Shown in pieces: positions 30,891 to 40,077 of a stretch of DNA of 64,000 nt (position 1 is its first letter; each line of letters starts with the position of its first letter). The position numbers were made by a program, and so were the translations under genes. The notes beneath the pieces were generated by a model. That model searched no databases and was not told the DNA's origin. It saw only the letters and a program-made list of their open reading frames with translations. This stretch comes from Roseiarcus sp963836695. Its GTDB lineage: Bacteria > Pseudomonadota > Alphaproteobacteria > Rhizobiales > Beijerinckiaceae. The DNA lies in contig CAWIKX010000040.1 of NCBI GenBank assembly GCA_963836695.1, forward strand, positions 62,001 through 126,000. Reading direction: 5' to 3'.

Positions 30891-31326
30891 TGGCGCGTTC
30901 CACGCGAACAATTTGCTCAAGGCGCGGCGCGTCTCATCGACGCGCCCTCCCACGTAGGAAATCCAATCTGGAGCCGCTCTATTCAAATCACCCGCCCGTT
31001 GCGCATCTGATCGGCAGCCTGCGCGCTTAAACCGCGGCTAGACGATTTTCTACGCATTGCCCTCAAGGACCCGTCGAACGGATTCCTACCATATCCAGGA
31101 TAAAAAGCGGAATTTCCGAGCGCGGCTCGAAAAATCATTGGCGAACGCTCCGCGACCATCCAGATCGCCTTTCGCCAGGTCCGTATGACCCTCGCGAGAC
31201 GAGCCGGCCAGCGCAGCAATCCCGAGCGCCCACCGGACGCGACGCCCTCGCCAGCGATCTCAAACGCCGAAATGGATGGCGAGGCTCGGCGTCCGGACCC
31301 GCTCGGCGCGCGCGAGGCCCTGACGC
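30891..31326. other. 436-base gap, nothing recognised
   Basis: Long frames cross this region on both strands, but they are GC-driven, Arg-rich and lack ribosome-binding sites. No gene, RNA or repeat is supported. Confidence 0.4.
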
Positions 31327-31557
31327 CTAACGGCAGACGCGCACGCCCCCGCGCCAATAGCAGTGCGCGCCATAAGTAGGGCGCACCACTGCGGCGCCGT
31401 GGTAGCCGTATGGCCGATGCCCAGTAACCACCGCGCCACGTGGTCCGACGCACCCGGCATGATAGCGACCGGCGGCGCAGGCGGCCGCGTCTGCCTCCGA
31501 GATTTGCACGGCCAACAGGCCAAGGGCCAACAGGCAAGAAGCAATTGCTTTCATCAT
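31327..31557 (-). CDS. small secreted protein of the GCVGPRGA type
   Basis: About 76 residues ('MMKAIASCLLALGLLAVQ' signal peptide, cleavage after 'ISEADA'). The mature part has four Cys ('ACAAGRYHAGCVGPRGAVV', 'AHCYWRGGVRVC') and a His/Tyr/Gly-rich centre. Similar tiny exported proteins are frequent in Beijerinckiaceae-like genomes; function unknown. GGGAGGG lies before the start. Confidence 0.65.
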   Translation of the reverse strand: MMKAIASCLLALGLLAVQISEADAAACAAGRYHAGCVGPRGAVVTGHRPYGYHGAAVVRPTYGAHCYWRGGVRVCR

Positions 31558-31650
31558 CGATACCCTCCCAGCGAATGAGTTCGCGCGCTTGGCCTGTGGG
31601 CGCCCCTGCCCGGTTGTCAAGTAAAGCAGGCGCGCGCCGCCTCCAGTCCC

Positions 31651-32016
31651 CTACTTTCCGCTTGTTTTGGCCAGAGCCTCTTTGCAGCCGTCGCTGAGGT
31701 CGGCCGCATGCGATCTCATGCAAGAGGCGGTGCCACCCCCATCCCTCTTGGCGTCGCCGCAGAGTTTTTTCGCGTCTGCTCTGCAAGCCTTGCCGACCGA
31801 GGCCGCGCGGATGATTGCGACCTGACAGTCCTCGGACAGGTCGGAGAAATGCTTCTTCATGCAATCCTTGAGCGTGGCGCCGCCTGACTTCATCTCGTCG
31901 CCGCACTGCGTCTTAATGTCCGCCCTGCAAGCCGTGACGACCGGGGACGCCGCCAATGAGGAATGGGTCATCAGGAGAGCCGCGCTAAGCGCGGCGATGC
32001 AGGTCAAGGTCCTCAT
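31651..32016 (-). CDS. exported cysteine-rich protein with two GLG1-like repeats
   Basis: 121 residues from the ATG at 32016, with a signal peptide ending 'HSSLAA'. Two repeats of about 40 residues share spacing: 'ACRADIKTQCGDE...LKDCMKKHFSDLSEDCQVAI' and 'ACRADAKKLCGDA...ASCMRSHAADLSDGCKEAL'. Each has four Cys, as in the Cys-rich GLG1 repeat. It is probably a disulphide-stabilised periplasmic protein of unknown role. Confidence 0.8.
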   Translation of the reverse strand: MRTLTCIAALSAALLMTHSSLAASPVVTACRADIKTQCGDEMKSGGATLKDCMKKHFSDLSEDCQVAIIRAASVGKACRADAKKLCGDAKRDGGGTASCMRSHAADLSDGCKEALAKTSGK

Positions 32017-32062
32017 CTCAGATGTCCTCTGGTTGCCATGCAAGTATTCGCGCTGACTTCAA

Positions 32063-32086
32063 AGCGGCGCCTTTGCGGCGCCTTTT
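32063..32086. terminator. hairpin with T-run
   Basis: GGCGCC-TTTGC-GGCGCC followed by TTTTA, between the thioesterase remnant and the Cys-rich protein gene. The T-run favours the plus strand, though the flanking genes are on the minus strand. Confidence 0.4.
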
Positions 32087-32258
32087 AGGTGAGCGCCTTC
32101 TTAGAACATGGCGCGGACGGCGTGAATGATTTTCTCGTTCAGCGGCCGTCATGGCAGGCGGTTATCCCGTCGCGGGCGAGCTCTGCGTCAGCGTGGGCAC
32201 CCACATGTCACAATATGGCGCAGGCCGTCGGCGGGCTGTGACCGCGCGTCTTGGCGCG

Positions 32259-32734
32259 TCAGCGGGGAGGCCGAACCATATTCGGCGCGCCCCCACCCTC
32301 GAGCACCATAAGGGTCGAGGTCCCATGCCCGAGGAGGCGCCCGTTGGCGTCGACGACCCGCTTCGCAGGAGATGATGCGCCGCCCGCGGCCAATGGCGCG
32401 TCCTTCAGCGCGCACCCGACCAGCGTCTTCGGCGATCGGGAGAAATTGGCCTTGGTCTCGATCGTCGCATAGCTCGCGCCGGCCGGCAGCAGTGTGTGGG
32501 CGGCGCGCCCGGCCGCGCTGTCGATCAGGGTCATCGCCCAGCCGCGGTGCACGATCCCGAGCGGATTCAAAAGGTGCGGTCCGGGTCGCCCTCGAACACG
32601 GCGAGACCATCGCCGATCTCGGTCAGCCAGAACGACAGCGTTCCGGCGATCGGCGGCGCCGGCAAGCGCCCATCGAGGATGCCTCGAGGCAGGACTCGCC
32701 GACTGGAAACAGGCGCATGGGGCGAGCTCGCCAT
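32259..32734 (-). pseudogene. PaaI-family hotdog thioesterase, one frameshift
   Basis: From the ATG at 32734 one frame reads 'VLPRGILDGRLPAPPIAG' and 'LTEIGDGLAVFEGDPDRTF'. It then hits TGA because a T is missing in the run at 32569-32572. The next frame continues with 'LNPLGIVHRGWAMTLIDSAAG' and 'YATIETKANFSRSPKT', the hotdog active-site helix and sheet. The restored product is about 159 residues, normal for PaaI-type acyl-CoA thioesterases. The catalytic region 'VHRGW' differs from the commoner HGG. Sequencing error or recent inactivation. Confidence 0.8.
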
Positions 32735-32842
32735 GCGCCTCGACCCGGGGGCGGCCCGGCGCCTAGCTCTGGCGACCGAGGCGCTGGGCGAAAATTAGGC
32801 TGCCTCGATCGAGAGCAGCTTCGCCCGCGTTTGTCTGGTGGT

Positions 32843-33748
32843 TCAGGCGCTAGCGGCGCCGGCTCTTCTGGCGCGACGATAGCCGGCGAAACCGAGGCCA
32901 GCGAACCCGAGCAACATCATGGCCCAGGTCGAGGGTTCGGGAACCACGCTGCCGCTGACCGAGAACGCCGCGTTAAACGCCCCAGCGCCGACGATATCCG
33001 TGCCGACGCGCAGCCAGTCTGGCGCAATGCCTCCTTCGCTCTCATCGCGCGTCCAGCTTTGGAGATCCGTGAATCCGGACGGGAAAGGTGTCCCGGGAGC
33101 CACGATCGGTCTCGGCGCCGACAGCCAAAGGAAGTCCCCGTTGTCCAACTGGACCTGCGGCACGAAGAAATAATGATCAGCAGGGAGGAGGAAGGGCGTA
33201 GCGAAGGTCACGTTGAACTGCACCTCCTCGTCGCTGACGCCGCCGTTGCCGCCAGTGAATATGTCGGGTTCGGGATGGATGCCCCCCGGCCGCACCGAGT
33301 TATTTGCGGCGAAGCCGCCAAGGTTGGTGGTGAAGAAGTTGAGGCCGCTTGTCGAGGAATCGCGCTCATCGAATGCGACATCCGACGGCGAATTCACACG
33401 GGTCGGCACGTTAAGTGTGGAGAACGTCGGCGATCCGCTGGTGCGATTGATGTCCGACTCTTTCGGAAACACGCGGTAGATTTCGACGACGACATCTTCA
33501 GCGCTCGCCCCTACGGGCACGAGCCCGGTGAAAGTCGCGCTGGTGATTGACGTCGCGTGCGTGAGGACGAAGTCGTCGGCCGACTTGATCTCGAATGGCG
33601 CGCCGGTATCGGGGCGAGTCGCGGTCGCAATTTTTCCGTCTGGGTCGCCGGTGCTGAAGAAGAAGGGTGTCTCCGCCGCCGCCGCCACGGCGGGTAGCAA
33701 ACCAATCAGAGCCACTGAAATTGCAAGTTTTGCGTGTGTACTAGACAT
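32843..33748 (-). CDS. PEP-CTERM sorting-signal protein
   Basis: 301 residues from the ATG at 33748, with an N-terminal signal peptide ('SVALIGLLPAVAAAA'). The C-terminus is a textbook sorting tag: 'VPEPSTWAMMLLGFAGLG' then a short hydrophobic helix and a basic end 'RRARRAG'. Exosortase systems process such tags and release or anchor the protein at the surface, often with exopolysaccharide. The centre is Thr/Ser/Asp-rich and beta-like, with no catalytic motif. No exosortase is visible nearby. Confidence 0.85.
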   Translation of the reverse strand: MSSTHAKLAISVALIGLLPAVAAAAETPFFFSTGDPDGKIATATRPDTGAPFEIKSADDFVLTHATSITSATFTGLVPVGASAEDVVVEIYRVFPKESDINRTSGSPTFSTLNVPTRVNSPSDVAFDERDSSTSGLNFFTTNLGGFAANNSVRPGGIHPEPDIFTGGNGGVSDEEVQFNVTFATPFLLPADHYFFVPQVQLDNGDFLWLSAPRPIVAPGTPFPSGFTDLQSWTRDESEGGIAPDWLRVGTDIVGAGAFNAAFSVSGSVVPEPSTWAMMLLGFAGLGFAGYRRARRAGAASA

Positions 33749-34082
33749 TGATTTTTCTCCCCACAACGCGGCCCGCTGGCCAGGGATGGATGGATGGGGC
33801 CTGGGCCGGGATGTTCATAACGTAAACCTAAAGCCTACTGCCAAAATACTATGAACAATAGTCCCCAATTTCTTCTGGGGGCTGCAACTCTTCTACATGC
33901 AGCTTAGTTGTATTCGCGCCGACGCACCGTCCGGTCAATGCGTACTAATACCTAAATCATAACCCGCTCCTCCTTTGCGATCGACGTGACAGTGACGAGC
34001 CACGAATTAGCTCCCCGGCTCGGCGCAGGTGTTGTATATTTAGCCGCGCTGTTCCTCCCTCCTCCGACCCTCGAGGCTCTCC
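33749..34082. other. divergent promoter region of 334 bases
   Basis: It lies between the divergent PEP-CTERM and oxidoreductase genes. A hairpin AGTCCCCA / TGGGGGCT (33860-33883) and AT-rich segments near 33790-33960 and 34030 may carry control sites. No gene seen. Confidence 0.4.
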
Positions 34083-35192
34083 ATGCCGGCGCCTGTCCGT
34101 GTTGTCCTGGTCGGTTGCGGCTGGTTTGGCTGCGTGGCTCACATTCCGGCCCTGAAGCGGCTCGAGAAAGAGGGCCGCATAAAGCTCGTCGGGCTCTGCA
34201 GCCAATCGGAAGCGTCGATCGCGCGTGCGAGCGCTTTGTACGCACGAGCGGACCTCAAGCGTTACCAGTCGCTGAAAGACGTAGCGGCAGACCCGGAAGT
34301 CGACCTCGTCGACCTGGTGTTGCCGATCGAGATCACGCCCGACGCGATCAAGCTTTTTCTGTCCGCCGGCAAGCACGTGATCAGCGAAAAGCCGTGCGCG
34401 CCGTCGGTGGCGAGCGGCGTCGAACTGCTAGAGCATCACGCCCGGCTCGACCGGCCGGTCCTCTGGGCGGTGGCTGAGAATTGGCGATTTAAGAAAACCA
34501 CTCGAATGGTTGAGGACATCGTCGCAAGCGGCGCGCTGGGCGAGATCCGCTTCGCCGATTTCACCTATCTTTCGTTCCAAAAGCCCGACAATCTGCGTTG
34601 GCGGGCGTCCCCGAGTTATGCGGGGGGTCATATGCTCGATTCCGGCGTTCACTTTGTCGCGTTGCTGCGAAAGATCGTTGGCGAGGTCGAGGAAGTGAGC
34701 GCGTCGGTCAGTCAGCGCGTTCCCTATCTGCCGCCTTCGGACAGCGTCACCGCGGTCCTGTCCTTCGCCAACGGCGCCGAAGGGGCGTACCGCCTGACAT
34801 TCGCCGCTCCCTACTCGGCAGGAGATCAGGGCCTGAGATTGACGGGCTCGCAGGGGATGCTGCTCGCCGGATTTAACCGCTTCAGTCCGCGCGATTTTCG
34901 CCACAATTGGATACGCGTCCAAAGTCAGCAGGGAAGGCGCCTTATCCCGGTGACGGACGATCTCTTCGTGCCGGGCGGCGTCTATGAAACCCTATCTCAT
35001 TGCATCGAAGCCATTCAGGACGGCGCGCCATTGGTCAGCTCTCCGGCGCAAGCCTTGCGGGACGTCGCGGTCGTCGAGGCGTTGCTCGAATTCGAGCCGG
35101 CTCAAGCGGCCGGTGAAGCCGGTCGCGATTCCCGTGTTTGTTCACGCTACTCCGTTGGCTCAAGGTCGTACGCACGTCCTCAAGGCTCATAG
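34083..35192 (+). CDS. Gfo/Idh/MocA-family NAD(P)-dependent oxidoreductase
   Basis: 369 residues. The N-terminal Rossmann domain has 'RVVLVGCGWFGCVAHIPAL' (GxGxxG-type loop) and the family's 'GKHVISEKPCAP' (EKP) is intact. The C-terminal domain includes 'GGHMLDSGVHFVALLRK', with the Asp/His active site pair. These enzymes oxidise or reduce sugars and cyclitols, often nucleotide sugars. The 3' end overlaps the start of the next gene by 80 bases, so the two are tightly coupled. The last 30 or so residues are low-complexity and may be an extension. Confidence 0.9.
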   Translation: MPAPVRVVLVGCGWFGCVAHIPALKRLEKEGRIKLVGLCSQSEASIARASALYARADLKRYQSLKDVAADPEVDLVDLVLPIEITPDAIKLFLSAGKHVISEKPCAPSVASGVELLEHHARLDRPVLWAVAENWRFKKTTRMVEDIVASGALGEIRFADFTYLSFQKPDNLRWRASPSYAGGHMLDSGVHFVALLRKIVGEVEEVSASVSQRVPYLPPSDSVTAVLSFANGAEGAYRLTFAAPYSAGDQGLRLTGSQGMLLAGFNRFSPRDFRHNWIRVQSQQGRRLIPVTDDLFVPGGVYETLSHCIEAIQDGAPLVSSPAQALRDVAVVEALLEFEPAQAAGEAGRDSRVCSRYSVGSRSYARPQGS

Positions 35193-36450
35193 CGAATTCC
35201 TGTCATTTCAGCCGCGCAGGGTTGTCGAGTGCGCCAGCATGGAGGATGTCAGTAACGCGGTCGCCGCCGCGGCCCGCGCCGGCTGGAAAGTGAGAGCATT
35301 TGGCAATGGATATTCCCAAGGGCCGGAAATCTTTGTCGATGATGTCGCCATTCGCCTCAAGGGTCTCAATCGCGTCCGGAAATTGGATCCGGTCACGAAG
35401 AGGGTTGTTTTGGACGGGGGCGTCCGCATCGGCGACCTGACGCGCTTTCTCGCTGGAGCCGGTCTTTCGCTGCCTTCGTTGCCTTTCCTAACGGAGTGCT
35501 CGATCGGCGCCGCCGTGGCGACCGCCACCCATGGCACGAGTCCTCGATGGGGCACGGTTTCGGATTCCGTGCAGTCCTTGACCATCGTTCTTCCGTCCGG
35601 CGAAGTGAAGAAGATCGATTCAAGCAGCACGCTTGACGAGAGGCGCGCGGCCAATGTGGCGGTTGGGTGGCTTGGAATCGTCGTCGAAGTCGAGCTCCAG
35701 GCGATCGCGATGCCGTTGGTCCGATTCGAAGAACTTTCGATGACCATCGACGATTTCCTCGTCCGGCTCCCTAACCTGACCCAGCGGTACGAGCACATCT
35801 GGGGACACTGGACTTTGGGAGCGGATACGGTCGTTCTGAAATGCCTCGAAACAAGCGTCGAGCGGGAAAAAGAATTTCGACCTTACGTGGCAGGAGACGA
35901 GCCGTATTGGGGCGGCCAGAGCTTGAAGTCCACACGCGTCCACCGAGCGAAGACTGCCCTTCGTCGGATCGGGGCGGCGCACCCCGTGATGAAGCGTATG
36001 GTGAAAAGTATGAGGAGCGCTAGGCCTCCGGAAGTGGGCGTGACCATGCAGTACGCCGTCCCGGCGTCCCAAGCGGCAGCGGCGATCGAGCGGCTGCGGA
36101 CATCAGACTTTGCGAACCGAAACACTTCCCGGATTATGGAGATGAAGTTTCTCAAAGGTTCGGAGCAATCTTATCTTGGGCCGAACGCGGGCTATGACGC
36201 AATCCTCTTCAACACGTATTGGTTTGTGGGCGAGGCGATCAAGCTTACGGTCTTCGATCTCTTCGAAGACGTCATGATGAGCCTGGGCGGGCGGCCGCAT
36301 TGGGGCAAGCTCCACAAACCTCAAACTGTGGAATACCTCAAGAGCGTATATCCGGAATGGGAGAAGTTCGAAACGATCAGAGCCAGATTCGACCCGAATC
36401 GAACGTTTGACCCTCCCTACAACGTTTTCCACGCCGACGCGGCTCTTTGA
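35113..36450 (+). CDS. FAD-linked aldonolactone-oxidase-like protein
   Basis: 445 residues from the GTG at 35113, inside the end of the previous gene. The PCMH-type FAD domain (residues 1-190) has 'RAFGNGYSQGPEIF', 'RVVLDGGVRIGDLTRFL' and 'ECSIGAAVATATHGTS'. The C-terminal ALO domain ends with 'GRPHWGKLHKP', the HWGK motif of gulonolactone/arabinonolactone oxidases. The usual GHS His that binds FAD covalently is Tyr here, so FAD is probably non-covalent. With the preceding oxidoreductase it may oxidise a sugar or lactone. Confidence 0.88.
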   Translation: MKPVAIPVFVHATPLAQGRTHVLKAHSEFLSFQPRRVVECASMEDVSNAVAAAARAGWKVRAFGNGYSQGPEIFVDDVAIRLKGLNRVRKLDPVTKRVVLDGGVRIGDLTRFLAGAGLSLPSLPFLTECSIGAAVATATHGTSPRWGTVSDSVQSLTIVLPSGEVKKIDSSSTLDERRAANVAVGWLGIVVEVELQAIAMPLVRFEELSMTIDDFLVRLPNLTQRYEHIWGHWTLGADTVVLKCLETSVEREKEFRPYVAGDEPYWGGQSLKSTRVHRAKTALRRIGAAHPVMKRMVKSMRSARPPEVGVTMQYAVPASQAAAAIERLRTSDFANRNTSRIMEMKFLKGSEQSYLGPNAGYDAILFNTYWFVGEAIKLTVFDLFEDVMMSLGGRPHWGKLHKPQTVEYLKSVYPEWEKFETIRARFDPNRTFDPPYNVFHADAAL

Positions 36451-36587
36451 TCGGTTGCGCTTTCCATATCACTCCGGAACGACTGCGGTGCGATGGGCCG
36501 TCAGCGGCAGCAAGCTTGGACGCCTGGAGCTCCCCAGCGTTATCCCTTCGACATCGGCGGCTGCATCGTCGTAAATCCACGGACCGC
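36451..36587. other. short convergent gap
   Basis: Separates the plus-strand oxidase from the minus-strand glycosyltransferase. No clear terminator recognised. Confidence 0.4.
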
Positions 36588-36588
36588 C

Positions 36589-37551
36589 CTAAACCACAGG
36601 GCTAGGCCTATCCTTTCGTTTTCCGATTTTCGTCGCGGCGCGGAAGACTAGGCGCCGCGTCAACTCAGGTCTGACGGCAAGATAGGCGAAATATTTGGCG
36701 TATTGACCCGACCATCGATAGGTCCTGGCGACGTTTGATTGGTGAAGGAGAGTCATGGTTTTCCGAAAATTATCCATCGCGCGCTGAAGCTCCGGGTCAA
36801 TGCGGTCTGGATATTTTTGGCGCATGAGATCGCTTACGCCGGGAAGCTTGCTGACGTTCTGGACCGAGCGGCTGTGTGGGGAGCGCCCGGAGGGCGCGTT
36901 GGGCGTCGAATACATATAATAGGCTTCATCGATGAGGATTATCTTCGCTCCGTTAAACAGACTCTCGACATAAAGGACGAAATCCTCACCAATTTTCATG
37001 CTTTCATTATATTCGAGCTTGTGGTCGGCAAGAAACTTGCGGCGACAGATCGGCTGCATGAGCGTGAATGACGCCCTTGAGAAATTGAAATTGTCATCCG
37101 CGCGAAACATATCGAGAAGCGTAATCTGCTTTAGGGGCTCCGGAAGGTCGAAATAAGCCCCTCTGTATGGGACGTCGGCGATGGCGTCCCACAGCACCAG
37201 ATTGTCCGCGACAAAGTCGGCCGACGTGGCACTGGCGACTTCGGACAGTCGCTTAAGTCGACCCTGTTTCCAGGCATCGTCAGCATCGAGCAGCGCGACC
37301 CAGTCGGCTTTCGCCGCGCGGAACCCGACATTGCGCGCGGCCGATGGCCCGCTATTGACTGGCGTCGAGAGAAGGCGAAGGGATGGAATTTCTCGCCTCA
37401 GGGCCTCTACGACTTCAACGGTGTTGTCGGTCGAGCAATCGTCGATGACAAGGATCTCGAGCGGCGGCAATGACTGCGCCGCAGCGCTTCGGATCGCACG
37501 TTCGATGACCGCTGAAACGTTATAGGCTGGCATGATAACAGAAAAGTCCAT
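36589..37551 (-). CDS. family 2 glycosyltransferase
   Basis: 320 residues from the ATG at 37551 (a TTG immediately before is an alternative). The GT-A fold has 'FSVIMPAYNVSAVIERAI', 'ILVIDDCSTDNTVEVV' and the metal-binding 'WVALLDADDAW' (DxD). There are no membrane spans, so it is a cytosolic or peripheral enzyme that transfers a sugar from a nucleotide donor to a growing surface glycan. It lies at the start of a polysaccharide-type block with methyltransferases and a flippase. Confidence 0.92.
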   Translation of the reverse strand: MDFSVIMPAYNVSAVIERAIRSAAAQSLPPLEILVIDDCSTDNTVEVVEALRREIPSLRLLSTPVNSGPSAARNVGFRAAKADWVALLDADDAWKQGRLKRLSEVASATSADFVADNLVLWDAIADVPYRGAYFDLPEPLKQITLLDMFRADDNFNFSRASFTLMQPICRRKFLADHKLEYNESMKIGEDFVLYVESLFNGAKIILIDEAYYMYSTPNAPSGRSPHSRSVQNVSKLPGVSDLMRQKYPDRIDPELQRAMDNFRKTMTLLHQSNVARTYRWSGQYAKYFAYLAVRPELTRRLVFRAATKIGKRKDRPSPVV

Positions 37552-37703
37552 CAACCCCTCGGGTCGGTTGCCTGGTTCCTCCAGGTCGCACAGGTTCCGC
37601 TCAGAGAGCTTCAGCAGCGGTCGCTTTTCCAGAAAAACCAGCCTTTCTCAAAAACGCATGCGAGAAGCCCCCAGAATAAATAAACTCCATCTTCTCCGGC
37701 TTA

Positions 37704-38387
37704 TCAGCTGAGGTATTCATCGCAAGCCTTCTTGACTCCGGGAAGCCTATTCCATCCTTTTGGATTGATTTGAGGATCGCAATAATCGTCGACCAAGCAA
37801 ACAGCGCCAGGGGATAATCTTGGATAGACGTGTTGCAAACTTACCATAATCGAATCATAAAAATCTCCATCAAGATAAGCGAAAGCAATCCGCTCCGGGA
37901 GGCCATTTGGCAACGTATCCTGAAACCATCCTTTATGGATTTCCGGGATAGGCAATTTGTGGAAAGCAAAATTTTCCTTAAGGACATCCTCGCTTGTCCT
38001 ACAATACCCTTCTTTATAGAACGATCCGTCGATTGGACGGGCCTTCGGGAGGCCATCAAAGCTATCATATACTGCAAACTTTTTACCGGAGTTATGTTCG
38101 GCCAGCAACTTTGTTATCAACACCGAGGACGCCCCTGTATTGCAGCCGAGCTCAACAAAATCGCCCTCAACCCCGTAGGCCAGAACTTGGCTTACGAGAT
38201 GGTACATATTCATTCTCTGCTCGATATTGGTCATTACACCAGATGAAGACGTGATAATCGCGTTACCAGTTATATTCGTATAGATTTTGTCAAAAAAATC
38301 GGCCGAACGAAACTCGGTCTTTCCTACCAACTTTGACAATACTCTGGATACAATCGATCCAGAAGCGAAATCCGGCGAATCCTCCAA
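37704..38387 (-). CDS. TylF/MycF-type SAM methyltransferase
   Basis: 227 residues from a TTG at 38387 with GGAGG overlapping it. No better start is seen; an internal ATG would drop the first 51 residues. 'GVEGDFVELGCNTGASSVLI' is the SAM-binding loop and 'FAYLDGDFYDSIMVSLQHVYPRL' with 'CLVDDYCDP' carries the metal-binding acidic residues of the macrocin O-methyltransferase family. It probably O-methylates a sugar of the surface glycan. Base composition is more AT-rich than the flanking 30 kb, a sign of transfer. Confidence 0.85.
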   Translation of the reverse strand: MEDSPDFASGSIVSRVLSKLVGKTEFRSADFFDKIYTNITGNAIITSSSGVMTNIEQRMNMYHLVSQVLAYGVEGDFVELGCNTGASSVLITKLLAEHNSGKKFAVYDSFDGLPKARPIDGSFYKEGYCRTSEDVLKENFAFHKLPIPEIHKGWFQDTLPNGLPERIAFAYLDGDFYDSIMVSLQHVYPRLSPGAVCLVDDYCDPQINPKGWNRLPGVKKACDEYLS

Positions 38388-38734
38388 TCAAAATACTCTG
38401 TCAAGAAGAAGTTATCCATTCAACGGCTCCAACGTCCTTCCTTGATACCGGCTTGGCCGCGCGCCCCAGGCAGCACAAAATCTCGCAGAAAATGCCGACC
38501 GATTGCGTCATACCACAACGCCAGACAATAATCACGCCCCCTTTCAGGGTCCAAGCAGGAGTTGCCTCAGTAGGGCAAAGAGAGGCCTCATACGTCTCAC
38601 TTCTCGCCGGAATGGCGGCACGGAGCCTGTTCGTGGAGATCCCTACCGATCGATCATTTTTTGCACTTTCGTGTTGATGTGCGGAAGAGGCTTGGCTCTG
38701 AGTGGTGAGATTGCCGACGAAACCGCACACTCGG
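38388..38734. other. 347-base gap with no firm gene
   Basis: An open minus-strand frame covers it but resembles nothing. It may be decayed coding DNA adjoining the FkbM remnant. Confidence 0.35.
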
Positions 38735-39144
38735 TTAACCTGCTCCAGAAATTTCAAATAGGTCGAGTGTGCCCACGCGGTCTGAAACGGCGGCATTGAC
38801 GGTGCGAATGTTCGTGGAGTTGTTGAGGGCAATGTTCTTATTAAGCTCGAAAAGGTCGTCGGCGAAGCCTCAATGGCTATAACTTGCCCTCGCGAACCAA
38901 CGAGTGAGGAGCCAAGTAGGGTATCGTATCCAAAATTTGCTCCAACATCCACGAAGACATCACTAGGTTTAAGTATCTGGCTGATAAGGTGCGAAATTCT
39001 GGCTCACAAATCCCGAAATGAAAAACGTTGGATTGTATCAAGTCAGAAAGATTGCAATTCATAAGAGCGCCAAAATAAGTCTTGCCAATATACTCCTGTT
39101 GATATAGACGAAGCAGTTTGTCATAAGCACTTAGGTCCGCGTCG
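38735..39144 (-). pseudogene. decayed FkbM-family methyltransferase
   Basis: Three minus-strand frames chain into one FkbM-like protein. The first is 'LYQQEYIGKTYFGALMNCN' to 'ICEPEF'. The second is 'HLISQILKPSDVFVDVGANFGYDTLLG' to 'IAIEASPTTF', with the SAM loop. The third is 'DLFELNKNIALNN' to 'VGTLDLFEISGAG', then a stop at 38735. At least two indels and a missing C-terminal half show real decay rather than a single base error. A full FkbM gene lies next to it on the other strand. Confidence 0.7.
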
Positions 39145-39308
39145 AGTTATTCATGCTCGCGGCGATCGATGACACCCGCCGGAAAGTAACCAGACGTGCT
39201 TACGCGCCCGGAGCTGGTCCAGAGATTCTTGGAGCCAATGGTTTGTTGTAATGACTTGTTGACGTTATCTATATCATTATTGTTCACTAAGGAACGGAGA
39301 CTGACAAA
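39145..39308. other. AT-rich gap upstream of the FkbM gene
   Basis: Probably holds the promoter of the next gene. AAGGAACGGAG just before 39309 is a ribosome-binding stretch. Confidence 0.4.
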
Positions 39309-40061
39309 ATGCGCTACTTAGACGTTGTACGAAATATCGCGCGGCGCGCCGGATACGACATCCGTAGAGCCGGAGATCACATCTACAAACGGCCGATTGA
39401 TTTCATCAATTCTCGCAATATTGATTTAGTCCTAGACGTTGGGGCCAACATAGGTCAGTACGGAGCGTCCCTTAGAAAAGGCGGATACGCGGGAACAATT
39501 GTATCGTTTGAGCCAATGCTCGCCGCATATCAAGAACTAGCGGCACGATCAAAAGACGATAATCGATGGATAATCTTCAATATGGCAATAGGCGCGAAAG
39601 ACGGAACTGCGTCTATCAATGTCAGCAAATCGTCTGATTTCAGTTCGATCCTGAAGCAAACAGCTGAGGCCACTCGATTTGATCCAAACGCCGAGGCTGT
39701 CGGTTCAGAGGCCGTCACGGTCGCCAAATTGGATAATATTTTCCACACCCTTCCGCCTAGCAACGCGGCATTTCTCAAAATAGACACTCAAGGTTACGAG
39801 CAGCAGGTTCTCTTCGGCGCCTCTAAATGCCTGCCTGCATTCCTTGGCGTGCAGATGGAAATGTCCCTTATACACTTATACGAGGGTACATGGCAGTTCC
39901 ATGAGGCAGTGAAGTATATGAGCGATATCGGCTTTGAGATCAGCAATATTATACCAGTAAATTATGATCATGAGGACACAGCCTCTCTTGTCGAAATCGA
40001 CTGCGTTTTTCGGTCAACCAGCAGAGGCCGCGCCAACACATCAGCAACCGTTGCGCGATGA
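39309..40061 (+). CDS. FkbM-family SAM methyltransferase
   Basis: 250 residues. The SAM-binding motif 'LVLDVGANIGQYGASLRKGG' and the acidic strand 'IVSFEPMLAAYQEL' are followed by 'AAFLKIDTQGYEQQVLFGA', the FkbM hallmark. Such enzymes O-methylate sugars in glycans or lipids. AT-rich codon use (many ATA, AAA and TTA codons) differs from the window's housekeeping genes and points to acquisition. It is divergent from the decayed FkbM copy. Confidence 0.9.
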   Translation: MRYLDVVRNIARRAGYDIRRAGDHIYKRPIDFINSRNIDLVLDVGANIGQYGASLRKGGYAGTIVSFEPMLAAYQELAARSKDDNRWIIFNMAIGAKDGTASINVSKSSDFSSILKQTAEATRFDPNAEAVGSEAVTVAKLDNIFHTLPPSNAAFLKIDTQGYEQQVLFGASKCLPAFLGVQMEMSLIHLYEGTWQFHEAVKYMSDIGFEISNIIPVNYDHEDTASLVEIDCVFRSTSRGRANTSATVAR

Positions 40062-40077
40062 TGGCGAGTATTGTTTT

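Noticed and set aside
30983..31906. 307-codon minus-strand frame across the small-protein cluster
   Set aside because: It overlaps genes with signal peptides in other frames, is Arg-rich and has no ribosome-binding site.
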